NCBI GenBank assembly: GCA_014904845.1
Contig: MU119265.1
Coordinates: 62,001 to 126,000 of the forward strand
DNA from: Acephala macrosclerotiorum
Lineage: Eukaryota > Ascomycota > Leotiomycetes > Helotiales > Mollisiaceae
Length of the DNA: 64,000 nt
Reading direction: 5' to 3'
Each line of letters opens with the position of its first letter. Position 1 is the first letter of the stretch. Below the pieces are notes generated by a model that was given only the letters and a program-made list of their open reading frames with translations, was not told where the DNA came from and searched no databases. The position numbers and the translations under genes are program-made. Shown in pieces: positions 39,428-51,478 of this stretch.

Positions 39428-39872
39428 TAATAAATTCGTTTATAATATTTTAAATTATTAAATTTATAAAAAATATATTTATAAAAATAATATAAAATAT
39501 ATTACGTGTATATTAAATATTATTAAATTATATTATTTATAATATTAAAAAAAAAGTTTTATTTATAAAATTTTAATAAAATATTAAAATAATAATAATT
39601 AAAATTAAAAAAATATATATTAAAATTTATAATAATATTAAAAAAATAAAAAAATATTATATTTTTATTAGAAAATTTTTTTATATATTAATTGATTATC
39701 AATAGTATTAATAATTTACTAATAGCGCGCACTACGCAATTATTGTATGTTTAAAACTTTAGCGTCTAATAATAGTCGATTAACAAGTGAATTTAAACTC
39801 ATAAGAATATTAAAACTCTCGATTTTCGACGACTACAAACGATTACGTACAGTTTTTATACAATTACATTTA

Positions 39873-41837
39873 ATCGCTCGGTTGGCACATCTCGCCCTGA
39901 TTCCTTACGTAATCGGGCGAGGGACAGCAATGCGTAGTTGGCCAGCAATGCGTAGTTTTTGACGAGGATATAATTTAAAACTACTTTATATGATGAATAT
40001 CTGGGTCGTACGCAGGCATACAATATGCAAAATGACCCTCGTAAACTAGATCATTATAGATCCGTGTATATCCCTTTGAAAACTGCTTCCAAGCTTTCCT
40101 CCATGGCGCTTGAAGCCGTTTCTCTCTCATATTAACTATTCTAGCCTTATTCTTATTATCAGCTCTTATCTGTCTGCGCGCTACTCCACTGTAAATTTCC
40201 CTATATTTCTGAACTACTATGCTCTTAGTATGCTTGCGTTTGTCGCGTTTTTTGCCGGCGGCGGCGTTGGCTTGTAAAAGCTCAGTAGAAAGCTGGCCGC
40301 TAAGAAGCATTTTTTGCGTCTTTTTCTCTGTCTTCTTTATCACATGAAACGCAATAAGTGTAAGAGGCCAAGGCCTATTCTTAACACGTCCATCAATATA
40401 GTCGGTACTGCGCTTTCGTTGGGTATATGTGATTGGTGTTGTAAACTTTGACCACGGAGGTGGAGAAAGTGTTGCAAAGCCGGGGATTGATTCTCGAGAA
40501 GAAGAGTCTGGAGTCTTTTGTGTCTCTTGTATGCCACTATAACTCTTCATTTTATTAAGGACAATAGCGGGATTATAGGGTATTAATCCGATTTTTTGGA
40601 ATGCGGATTTGCAGAGCTTGGTCGTAAAAGTTTTGTTGGAGAACGTTTGAAAGAAGGAGAAGAAGTCGATCTTGGAAATCGTGGTCGCGCCATGGAACAC
40701 TTCACGGCGGATACACTCTTTGAAATTGTGTTTATATGATTGAAACGCGCCGACATCGAGAGATTGTATAAGATGCGTAGTATGAGCAGGTAGTTGAAAT
40801 GGTCGAATTCGATTGTCCCAGCAATAATCAATAAACTCCTGCGTAACATGCGAGCCATACCCATCAAATATCAACATTCTATATCGATCTTTTGTTCGAT
40901 TCTTCGTGAATTTATCGAAATGCTTGAGCCATGAGAGAGTCAATCGATCGTTTGTGAAACCAGAGTCTGAACGTGCGAAAAGGATATTGTCGTCCATATC
41001 GTTCTGGAAGTATTTGCAAAGATGATATACTCCCTTAAAGATGACCATAGCGAGAACGTAATAACCTCCTGCAGAAATGCATTCTACTACTGTAACCAAT
41101 TCCTTATTGTCTAAATCATTAACGTAAACACGCACTACGTCCGCAGGGACAATAACGATTCCTTTAGCTGTAATGCCAATCTGACAGCCCGTTTCATCGA
41201 AATTGTAGATATCTTCGTTCAAAACAGCCCACTTGTCCCTGCACCTCTTAAAATCCTTGAAATGGCATTCGACTTCTTCGCGATTATGTGCTTCTAAACG
41301 TGCGACAGAGAGAAGTGTTTCGCGGAGTGTTTTAAGCCATTCGTAGTTGCGTGATAGCCATCTTTTGATCCATCGTCGTGATACTGTTTCTTCCTCTCTA
41401 CTCTCTGCTCGTAGAATCGAATTACATGCCGCAATAGCGTTCTCGATATTAGCAGAACGTCCCATACTGTGACACATAAACAAATAGTCTTTCAATGTAT
41501 TGTCTTCGATCTGTGCAAGCTTTTTATTGTGTTCACCGCGAGTTGAAGAAGCTGGTACTCCATTTTTACGACGAAGAACGCGTGAATAAAAAGCACGCGT
41601 TTGACGCGCAGCTTCTATTGCTTTCATCCCAGGATTTTTCCTCATTAATTCCAAAGTATTTTGAACTCTTTTCTTTTCGTGGTCTACCTTTGGAGGCATT
41701 ATAGTAGTAGATAAATCAATTTAAAGTAAAAATAGTGATTTTTGAGGTCAAAAACTACGCATTGCTGGCCAACTACGCATTGCTGTCCCTCGCCCGATTA
41801 CGTAAGGAATCAGGGCGAGATGTGCCAACCGAGCGAT
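39873..41837 (-). mobile_element. Intact Fot1/pogo-type DNA transposon with identical 91-bp TIRs
   Basis: 1965 bp, flanked by TA (39871-39872, 41838-41839). The TIRs (39873-39963 and 41747-41837) are identical over 91 bp by eye and start ATCGCTCGGTTGGCACATCT. Each TIR contains CAGCAATGCGTAGTT twice at an 18-bp period and an imperfect palindrome CGCCC..GGGCG. TTAA would also fit as the duplicated site because of local sequence, but TA agrees with the transposase family. There is no trace of RIP, in sharp contrast to both flanks. Confidence 0.95.
39981..41699 (-). CDS. Fot1/pogo-type transposase, intact (DDE_1 superfamily)
   Basis: 572 aa, unbroken, ATG at 41699-41697, filling the element between its inverted repeats. 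It catalyses cut-and-paste transposition into TA sites. An N-terminal helix-turn-helix (about 10-50) is followed by a CENPB-type second helix-turn-helix (about 60-150, VSRRWIKRWLSRN). The catalytic domain shows the triad Asp168 (YNFDETGCQIG), Asp279 (LIFDGYGSHVT) and Asp315 (IQSLDVGAFQSYK); 35 residues lie between the last two, the D-D35-D pattern of fungal members. A basic C-terminal tail (AAAGKKRDKRKHTKS) may be a nuclear localisation signal. With a complete frame, catalytic residues and matching ends the element could be active (inference). Confidence 0.95.
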   Translation of the reverse strand: MPPKVDHEKKRVQNTLELMRKNPGMKAIEAARQTRAFYSRVLRRKNGVPASSTRGEHNKKLAQIEDNTLKDYLFMCHSMGRSANIENAIAACNSILRAESREEETVSRRWIKRWLSRNYEWLKTLRETLLSVARLEAHNREEVECHFKDFKRCRDKWAVLNEDIYNFDETGCQIGITAKGIVIVPADVVRVYVNDLDNKELVTVVECISAGGYYVLAMVIFKGVYHLCKYFQNDMDDNILFARSDSGFTNDRLTLSWLKHFDKFTKNRTKDRYRMLIFDGYGSHVTQEFIDYCWDNRIRPFQLPAHTTHLIQSLDVGAFQSYKHNFKECIRREVFHGATTISKIDFFSFFQTFSNKTFTTKLCKSAFQKIGLIPYNPAIVLNKMKSYSGIQETQKTPDSSSRESIPGFATLSPPPWSKFTTPITYTQRKRSTDYIDGRVKNRPWPLTLIAFHVIKKTEKKTQKMLLSGQLSTELLQANAAAGKKRDKRKHTKSIVVQKYREIYSGVARRQIRADNKNKARIVNMREKRLQAPWRKAWKQFSKGYTRIYNDLVYEGHFAYCMPAYDPDIHHIK

Positions 41838-44429
41838 TAATCAATTGAATCGCTCAATCTCTAAGTACTTTATTTTAAGTTCTCAATACTCAATACTAAT
41901 TAATTGTAGTACTCGCTCGCAGTGTTTACTAGTATTTTTTATACGCGTAAATTTTGTTTAAATCGATTAATTCTACGATCAAATTTTAAATAATATTAAT
42001 ATTTTCAATTTTTATTTTTATTTATTTATATGATTTATAAGACAATAAAAATCTATTGATCGAATAAAACGCGATTACTAGTTTTTTGACGAAAAATATT
42101 AAAATTTAATAATTTTTAATTTTGTAATTTAATATTTCAATGTACGTTCAATAAATTTATTTGAAACTTTTATAATAAATTAAATAAATACTATAAATTA
42201 TAAATTTCAAATATTTAAATATTTAATTTTAAATTGATATTATTAATAATATTTTAATATTATTAATATTGAATTAATACTATTAATATTAAATTAAAAT
42301 AATCGATAGTACTAATAATCGATTAAATTATTATTGATTCGTTAATAATACTATTAGCGTACGTGTTTTTCAATAAAACGACTAATAAAAAATATTTTTT
42401 TTAATATTATTATATCGAGTTTATAAAATTATTTATAACGAATTAATTAAAAAATAAATTAATAAAAATATAATTTTATAAATAATAATTAAAATTATTA
42501 ATATTTTAATAAAATTGAATAATATTATATTTATATTATTTATATATTTAATATTAAATTAATAATATATTTATAATAAAAAACGATTTAAATATAAAAT
42601 TTATATTAAATTTATTAATTTATTTAAAATATATATTTAATATAAAATAAATAAATAAAAAAAATTGTATAAATTATTAATAATTAATAAAAAAAAATAT
42701 ATAATTAATATATTTAATAAATTAATTAATTTTCGTTTAACGATTATTAAATTTTATTATATAAAAAAATATTTAAAAATTTATAAACGAATTAATAATT
42801 AAATTTTTATTTTTTTATTTTTTTAATCGAATAAAATAAACGTAATTAAAAATATTTAAAAATATTATAAAATAAAAACGTATATAATAAAAAATTTAAA
42901 TAAAATAAATATTATAATTTTATTAAAAATAATAATAAAAATTATAAAAATTTAATAATTAATTTTTTATTATTATTATTAAAAAAATTAAAATTTTTAT
43001 AATTTTTATAATAAATAAAAAATAAATAATATAAAATTATTATTTAAATTATAAAAAAAAAATATAATTATAATTTTTAAAAAAAATTAATAATTTAATT
43101 AAATATATTAAAATTTAAATTTAAAATTCAAAATAAAATTATTAATATTTTTTATAAAAAATTGAAATTAATAATTTAAAAATATAATAATAAAATTTTT
43201 TTTTATATAATTTTTAATAATTTATATTAATATATTTATTAAATATAATTATAATTATTTTAAAGTTTTTATATAATATTATAAAAATAAAAATATATTA
43301 ATATACGATTTTTATTTTTTAATTATAATTATTAAAATATAAATTAATAATATTAATAAAAAAATATTTATAATTATATTAATATACGATTTCTATTTTT
43401 TAATTATAATTATTAAAAAATTTTTTAATATTATTAAAATATAAATTAATAATATTAAATTTTTAATTAAATTTAAAAAAATTTTAATATTAAAAATATT
43501 ATTAATTTTTAATAAATATATTTTAATTTAATTTAAAAATATAATTTAATTATAATAAAAAAATTAAAATTAATAAATTAAATTAATAAATATTAAATTA
43601 TTAAATTTTTAAATTAATAAATATTAAATTATTAAATTTTTAAATTAAATATTAAAAATATTAAATTAAAAGAATTTATATTATTATTTAATATTAAAAT
43701 TTAATTAAAAATAAAATTATTATTTTAAATTTATTTATAATAAAATTTTTTATTTTTATTAATAATTTAATATTTTAATTTTTTTAATATTTTAATTATT
43801 ATATATATAAATTTATATTCTTTTTATAAATATTTAATCAAATTAAAAACGATTAAAAAAAGCGTTTTATAATTAATATAATAATTTTTTAATAATTGTA
43901 TAAATATAAAAAATTATAAAAAATTTAATAAATATTATAACGAAATTAATATTTAATAAAATTTTAAAAAAGTTTTTAAATATAAATTATTTTATAATAC
44001 GAATTAAAAAAAATTAAAAAAAAAATTAAAAATTAAAAAAAATATAAAAAATTAAAAAAAATATTTATTAAAAAAAAACAAAAAAAATCTTTTTATATTA
44101 TTATTTTATGAATTATAATTATTTAATTTTTAAAATTAAAAATTTTTCTTTTTTTTTAATTTTAATATTTATAATTTTTAATAAACTTTGAAAATAATAT
44201 TAATTTATTAATATTATTTTTAAAATTTAATTATATAATTTTTATATTAAAATATTAACGAGTTTTATATATTAACGAATTATAATAAAAAAAATATATT
44301 AATGTTTTTTTAAATAATTAAATTAAATTAATTTTTATTATAAAAAAAATTACGAATATATAATATTATATTAAGAGTTTAAATTATTTTATTTTTATTT
44401 TGTATTTTATTATAATTTTATTATTTTTC

Positions 44430-45705
44430 GTTTGATTCAAAATTTAATTGATTTTATTGATTAACGTATAAATTAATTATTTTTCGATAAAAAAAAAGTC
44501 TATAAATATTGAAAACTCATTTCAATATTTTGTGTATTATTTTTTTATTTCAATGTAAATCTCAATTCGATTAATTATACTCTTTTTTAGATTATTAAAA
44601 ATTTCTTTGTTTATTGTATTTTATACTGTTTATAGAGTACTTTCAAATCGTTATTTTGAATATTTATTCTCATTTTTATTTTTTGCGATCTTTAGAAACA
44701 TCTTAAAAATTCTTTTTTTAAATTCTTATTAAATATATTCGATTGAATTCAAATCGAGAAAATAAAAAAACCAATTTTCGATTTATTCGATTCTATTCTC
44801 TTAAAATTAATTTCGTACTTTGATTACTCGATAAATAGAAGTATTATCTTGTATAAAAATATACTTAGAATTCAAAGATTGAACTATTAATTTGATTTTT
44901 GCGTTCAAAATTTCTAAATAAAAATTAGTAAAGTATTTATATTTTGTAGACTCGAAATCTCGATTTATAATATAAAAATTGATTTTTTTAGTATTTTAAA
45001 AGCATTTTCAGATTATAATCTTCATATTCTTATTACAATTATACGTTTAAATTATCGATTTATTTTATATTTAATTCGTAATTCGAGAGATTTATTCGAT
45101 TTATTTTTTTCGTTTTCACTTTATCGAATACTTATTACTCCATATATACATTCTTTATTTTTCTTTGTTTCTATTTCTATATTTCAAATATCAAACCAAT
45201 CTCTTAATTATATGTACCTTTGTAAAAAACAAACGCTTTCTAGTTTTTCAATTGTATATATTATATTTTTTAAAAACTCGATCAACAATAAATTTACTTA
45301 TTTCGAGATTAAATTTTTTTTTGAAAACTAAATAATTGTTTTTTGAATATACTCGTATATATTGAAATAATAATCGTTCGTCAACTTTAGTATAATACTT
45401 AAATCCGCTTATTCGAAATTGTAATTCTTTGTCATTGTATAAATAAACGAAAAAAAAAGTACTTCGAATAACTTCGCGAGAATAATTTAAAGTAATTGTA
45501 ACTTCGAAGATTTTGACGCCTTTAAATTGTATACTAATAGTAATACTACGTTAATATAGAGTAAACTTATAATTAAATTGTTTATTTCCAAAGGAATTGT
45601 CTAAAAAAATACGTTCAAATAATATTTTAATATATAGAAAAAAAGAGAATAAAAAGCGCGTAACGCGTTTTTACGCGTTTTCGTTTAATTGATTTAAATT
45701 TATAA
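44430..45705. mobile_element. Degraded Tc1-like element, relative of the one at 50.1 kb
   Basis: Segments line up in order with 50098-51478: ATAGAAGTATTATCTTGTAT with ATAGAAGCATTGTCTTGTAT, CATTTTCAGATTATAATCTT with CACCTTCAGACCATAATTTT, TACTTATTACTCCATATA with CACTTATCACTCCATATG. The differences are RIP-like plus older divergence. It lies just inside the right LTR of retroelement copy 1. No frame is open. Ends are approximate. Confidence 0.65.
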
Positions 45706-46254
45706 CGCGACATTGTAAATATAATATTAATTTAATAATTGTATATAATATTAAATGAAATTATAATTAATATTATTTATATTAAAATTGAAATTATATT
45801 TTTTAATTTTTACGTATTTATTAAATTTATAATTTATAATTAATTAACGAATTATTTAATTTATTTATTTATTTTATTTTCAATTTATTTTTAATAATAT
45901 TAATAAAATTTTATAATAATTATATTTTTAATTTTAAATATTTTTTATAATATTTTATTTTTAATTTTTAATTTATAAATTAATTTTAATTAATAATTTT
46001 TTAATTTATAAAATTATTTAATTTAAATATTTTATATTAAAAAATGAATTTTTTTTTTTTAATTATATCGTTTATAAAAAAAAAATATTTAATATTAAAA
46101 ATCGTTTAAAATATGAAAATCTTTTTTAATATAAATATATAATTTTTTATATAAAATTTAATTTTTTAAATATTATATTAATAATTTTTTTTTATATTAT
46201 AATTAAAAAAAAGAAAATAAATTTAAATTAAATATATATATATATAAATAATAA

Positions 46255-46840
46255 TTAAAATGTTTTTCTCGTTCCGAAAGAAAGAGCCCGTTCGGCGGCT
46301 CGCTAAGCGAGCCAATAGTGGACGGGCCTTTTCTTTTGATACTCGATACACATTTTGCTCCGCAGGCCTCGCAAGGGCGCTTCTGCGGAGGGCTATAAAG
46401 TCTTCGACTTTAGTAATTTATTCTTATTTCAAGTTTCGAGCTAATAGCTCTTAATTTGAGCGTTTTATAAGCATTTGAAATTGGAATAGTTTTATTGAGG
46501 TTCTAGATTCTGCCGAGCGGTGAGAGCTGATAAGCTGATAAGCTTCTTAGTGCCTAAGGCAAAAACTCACTGCGAAGTCTTATATTACCAGGGGAACACC
46601 CCCTGGGACCCCCGTCTTTATATTCAATTGCTACGATCGATTCAATCAATTTAGATTACTTTACTTAGTATATAATTCTAGGAGGAGACTTCCTAGGACC
46701 CCCCTCGAAAGCTGCGCAGCTGTAGAGCAGTTCCAGCACTTAAGTGCCTTAGCGCCTTAGGCAAGAACGCACTGCGAAGTCTCATATTAACAGGGGGACA
46801 CTCCCTGGGACCCCCGTCTCTTATATTAAGCTACTACGAT
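46255..46840 (-). repeat. Repeat A, well-preserved 3' part, inverse orientation
   Basis: Contains hairpin cores CCAGGGGAACACCCCCTGG and CAGGGGGACACTCCCTGG and the terminal nested palindrome at 46286-46327: outer arms GCCCGTTC..GGACGGGC, inner GGCTCGCTAAGCGAGCC. Truncated at about 46840, where AT-rich sequence resumes. Very little RIP. A 64-codon frame at 46260-46454 is part of the palindromes, not a gene. Confidence 0.85.
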
Positions 46841-49800
46841 CGATTTAATAATAATATTATTATTATTATTATATTAATTAATTAAAAAATTAAATAAGAA
46901 TTTTTTTCGTTTTAATAATAATATTTTTATATTTTTATATATTTTTATAATCGTTTTACGAAAAATACTATTCGTATAATATTTTATAATAATTTTATAT
47001 TTATAATATCGTTTTTCGTTTTTTAAATATTTTTTTAAATCGAATTAATTTATTTTTATAATTTAAATATATAAAACTTTTAATATAATTTAATAAAATT
47101 CGTTAAATATTATTAATTTATATTTTATTTTTATTTATTTTATTAATTTAATTTATAATATTCGTATTATAAATTTTTTTTAAAAATTTATTTATTTAAT
47201 TTTTATTTAATATATTTAATTTTATAATTTAATTATTTTAAATTATTTTTTATTAAAAAAATATTAATAAATTTTTTTTTTTTAATTATTTAAATTAATT
47301 AAAAATTTTTTTTAATAATTATTTTTTTTATATATTTCGTATTTTTAAAAAAATATATAATAAATAAATAATTTATACTTTAAAAAATATTTTTTATTTT
47401 ATATTAATTTATTTAATTATATTAAATATATTATATTTAAATTTTTATATTAATTATAAAATAATATATAATAATTTTTAAATTTAATATTTAATTTTTT
47501 ATAAAATTTTAATATTATATTTTTTACGTTTATATTTAATAATTAATTTTATAATATTATAAAAATATATTTAAATTTTTTAAATAATATAAATAAAATT
47601 TATATTTTATTATATATTTTAATTATATAAAATAATTTTTTTAAAAAAAAATAATATATATATTAATATATTTATTTTATTATTATAATTATAATATTAT
47701 AATGAATCGTTTTTATATTCATAATATAAATTATTATAATTTTTTTTTTTTAAAAAAAATTATAAAATAAAATAATTAAATTTTAATTTTTATTCGTATT
47801 TTTTATATTTTTTTAAAATTAATATTATTTTTTTCGTATATATATTAAATAAAATAATATTATATTAATAATAATTATTTTATTTTTAATTATTAATATA
47901 ATTTTATTATATTTATTTTTAATAAATATTATTAATATAATAAAAAATATAAATTATTATTTAAAATAATAAAAAAAAATTATTTATTATAAAATTTATT
48001 ATTGATTTAATAATTTATTTTAAAAATTTGAATTTTATAAAATTATAATATTAAATATTTTTTTAATATTTATTTTTATTATTATTTTTATTTTTGTTAT
48101 TTATTTTAATTATATTTATAATAATTATTTATAAAAAACTTTTAAATTTCGTAATATTTTTACGTCGTTTATTAATAATTAAAAACTTATTTCGATTTTC
48201 GAATTTAAAAATAAAATATTACGATTTACAAATAAAATTTAATTTTTTTTTAATTTATTTTATATTTTATAATTATTTTAATAAAATATATTAAATTAAA
48301 TTTAAAAAGTTTAATTAAATTAAAATTTATAAAATATAAAAATAAAAAATATTATATTTAATTTTAATTAAAAATAATCAATTTAAAATATTTAAAAAAA
48401 AAATTAAAATATTTTAAAAATTTTACGATTTTATTTATTTATTAATTTAATAAATTTATTATAATTAAATTATAAATTAAATTTATATTTAAATCGTTTA
48501 TATTTTTAATTATAATTATAAAATATTATAAATTGTAATTTATATTCGTTAAAAAATTTTTATTATTTAATAAAATTTATATTAAAAAAACATAATTAAT
48601 AATATTATAATATAAATTTAAAAAATTATAAATCGTAAAAAAAAATTTTAAAAATTTTTTTTTAATGAATATAATTAATTAAATTAATTGTAATAATTTA
48701 ATATAAAAAATAAAAATTCTAAAAAAAAAAAATTTTAATATAAATTTTTTTTTAATTTATTTAATTTTAAAAAAATATTTTTTAAACGAATTATTTTTTA
48801 TATATTAATAAAAATTATTTTAATTTTAAATATTTATAAAATGTTTAAATTAAAAACTTTTAATTTAAAATAATAATTATTTTTGATTAAATATAAAATA
48901 AACGTAATAAATATAAAAAAAAAAAAAATATATATATATATATTTATAAAATACGAATTATATTAAATATTATTTAATCGAAAAATAAAATAAAAATATA
49001 TTTTATATAAAATTAATTACAACTTTTTAATAATTTTATTTATATAATATTATTTTAATTATTTATTATTTAAATAAATATTTATTTTTTAAACGAATAT
49101 TTATTTATTAAAATTTATTATTATTATAATCGAATTTATAATAATTTTTTTTAATTTTTTTTAAATAAATTTTATTTTTAATAAATTTTTAATAATAATA
49201 ATTAATATTAAAATTATTTATTTTATTTTATTAAAATTTAATTTTTATTTTATTATTAAATTTTTTTTTTAAATAATTTTAATAAAATTTTTAAATTTAT
49301 TATTTTATTAAAATATTTTTTTAAAATATCTTTTTTATATATTTTTTAATTAATTATTAAAACTTTATAAAAATTATTATATTTTTATTTTTATTTATTT
49401 TTAAATCTTTTTTTATAATATTTTTTAAAAAATTTTAATTTATTAATTTCGTATTAATTTTTAATTTTTAATTTTTTATATATTTATTAAAAAAAAAATT
49501 TATATATTAATTAATTATTAATAATACTAACGATTTACTAATAATACGTATTATATAATAATTACATATTTAAAACTTTGATATTTAATAATAATCGATT
49601 AATAAATAAATTTAAACTAATAAAAATATTAAAATTTTCGATTTTTAAACGATTATAAACGATTGCGAACGATATTTAAATAATTATATTTAATCAAATA
49701 AATCGTTTAATTTTTAAATATTTTAATTTAAATTTTTAATATCGAGTAATATAATTATTCGTATATTAAATTGACGCATTTACGCGTATAAACTTTATTT

Positions 49801-50097
49801 AAATCGATCGATTTTATAATCAAATTTTAAATAACGTTAATATTTTTATTTATTTATATAATTTATAAAACAATTAAAATTTATTAGTCGAATAAAATAC
49901 GATTATTAATTTATATATAAGTTTTAATAAAAAATATTAAAATTTAATAAATTTTAATTTTATAATTTAATATTTTAATACGCGTTCAATAAATTTATTT
50001 AAAACTTTTATAATAAATTAAATAAATATTATAAATTATAAGTTTTAAATATTTAAATATTTAATTTTAAATTAATATTATTAGTAATATTTTAATA

Positions 50098-51478
50098 CAG
50101 TACTAAACAAAAATTATTCACTACTGCATTTTTACTCCGCACTTCACCATTTACTCTCTTCTTTTCATTTGACAATAACTCTACTATTATCCGTTCAAAT
50201 CAAGTTCTGATTGAAGCATTAGAAAGGCCTAAAGCTAAACTACAAAATGATTAAATTACATTGTAATTGCACTACAAACTGAGCTCAGTATTTAGTATGC
50301 TATCCTTTTGCCTAGATTACAGTCTCTATTCTGTCTGGCATACTCTAGTATAAATTGTCAAACAAGCTTTGAAGTAAACAGTCTCAGGCTGCTTGTAAAC
50401 ATGATTCCAGTCTTTGTTTTGCATGCTCACTCTTAGATTTATCTGTAAGAAGCTCTAAAAACATCTCATTAACTATGCATTTCAGCTCATGCCAAACGTG
50501 CTCAATAAGATTGAGATCAGAGAAGTAAAAAGACCAATTCATGAGCTGTGTAATCCTATAGTCTGCAAATCAGTCTCTAATCTTATGAGCTGTGTGGATA
50601 GAAGCATTGTCTTGTATAAACTCATAGTCTGGCTCCAAGTTTGCATGCTGTGACTCTAGTTCTGCGTCCAAGACCTCAATATATAAATTGGCAAAATACC
50701 TATACTTCTTACTCTCAAAATCCCTATCCATGATATAGAGATTAAATTTCTCAGTATCTCAAAAGCACCTTCAGACCATAATTTTCATAGTCTTACCAGT
50801 TGAGTAGATTTGAACTATTTCTAAGTACCATTTTTGCAAAGGCGTGCGAAAGCACTATTCTCTCCTCTGGCCCGTGCTCTTCTCCACAGAACACTTATCA
50901 CTCCATATGATCATACCCCATTCTTCTGCATTTTTGCCCTTAAATTTAAAGGCCTAAGCAAGCCTTTGAGCTGCATGTGCTAGTGTAAAGTAAGAACGGC
51001 GTTTAGCTATCCAATTCTGAATGCCATGTTTTCTGAGAATAGCCTTGACAGTATTCTTATAGTAAGAGAGACTACAAGCTTTTATAAGCTCTGCATAAAT
51101 CTGCCTTGAGTTTGCTCTCACATGCCTTAGTACTTTGCGTTCCTCTGATAGTGTATAACAAACGTGCCTCTCAAGTCTTAACAAAGAGGCTCCTTCTGTG
51201 CGTTGATTTTGGACTTTAAAAGTAGAAGTAATAATAGAATATGGCAGCTCATATTCACGTGATATTTCTGTAGATGTAGAGCCTGCAGTCTTAGCCCCAG
51301 AGATCTGACTCCTTTGATATAGAGTGAGTTCTAGACCCTTTCTTGAATTCCCAGAAGTAGAGCGTAGAGGAGTACGTTGAAAAGGCATAATGTGATTGTT
51401 TATGAAAAAAGGATAGAAAGGAACGCGTCCAAAACGCGCTTTTACGCGATTTTAGCGAATATTTTTTGGCGCTAACTG
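50098..51478 (-). mobile_element. Tc1-like transposon, mildly RIP-mutated, TA-flanked
   Basis: 1381 bp bounded by CAGT at both ends (CAGTACTAAACAAAAATTAT on the left, CAGTTAGCGCCAAAAAATAT on the right strand) and by TA (50096-50097, 51479-51480). The inverted repeats are similar but imperfect. Encodes one broken transposase. Less mutated than its surroundings, so it came after most of the RIP or was hit only lightly. Confidence 0.85.
50260..51388 (-). pseudogene. Tc1-like (DDE) transposase with RIP nonsense mutations
   Basis: The frame starts at ATG 51388 with 144 open codons, then continues in the same frame past several stops. An N-terminal helix-turn-helix region (QRSQISGAKTAGSTSTEISR) is followed by catalytic remnants IIWSDKCSVE, FIQDNASIHTA and DLNLIEHVW, the Asp, Asp and Glu of a Tc1-type triad. 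About 35 residues separate the last two. Stops fit CAG to TAG and TGG to TGA/TAG; Pro-to-Ser/Leu changes (SDLNLIE where PDLNPIE is usual) fit C-to-T. The element is therefore non-autonomous today. Confidence 0.85.

Larger units (their letters stand above)
39666..42405 (-). mobile_element. Repeat B copy 3 (inverse), split by an intact transposon
   Basis: Left part 39666-39872 and right part from 41838 together make about 773 bp of repeat B in reverse orientation. They are separated by the 1965-bp Fot1-like element plus one TA. Mutations of the RIP type are frequent in the repeat but absent from the insert. Confidence 0.85.
35372..45904. mobile_element. LTR retroelement copy 1 (RIP-mutated, with nested insertions)
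   Basis: An LTR-like sequence at about 35372-36598, split by a repeat A copy, and another at 45714-45904 bound an interior that aligns with copy 2. Examples: 36611-38640 matches 54731-57520, 39450-39660 matches 57530-57700, 42410-44060 matches 57706-61100. Nested in it are repeat A (about 35458-36515), repeat B twice (38650-39427 and 39666-42405) and a degraded Tc1-like element (about 44430-45705). No gag or pol frame survives, so the superfamily cannot be told from protein. Confidence 0.7.

Noticed and set aside
39871..41839. TTAA target duplication (piggyBac-like) for the intact transposon
   Set aside because: Local sequence also fits TA, and the transposase is clearly of the Fot1/pogo DDE_1 type, which uses TA.
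46260..46454. 64-codon frame with a charged N-terminus
   Set aside because: Lies on the terminal palindrome of repeat A; not kept in other copies.
48094..48294. 66-codon Ile/Phe/Asn-rich frame
   Set aside because: Typical chance frame of extreme AT sequence.
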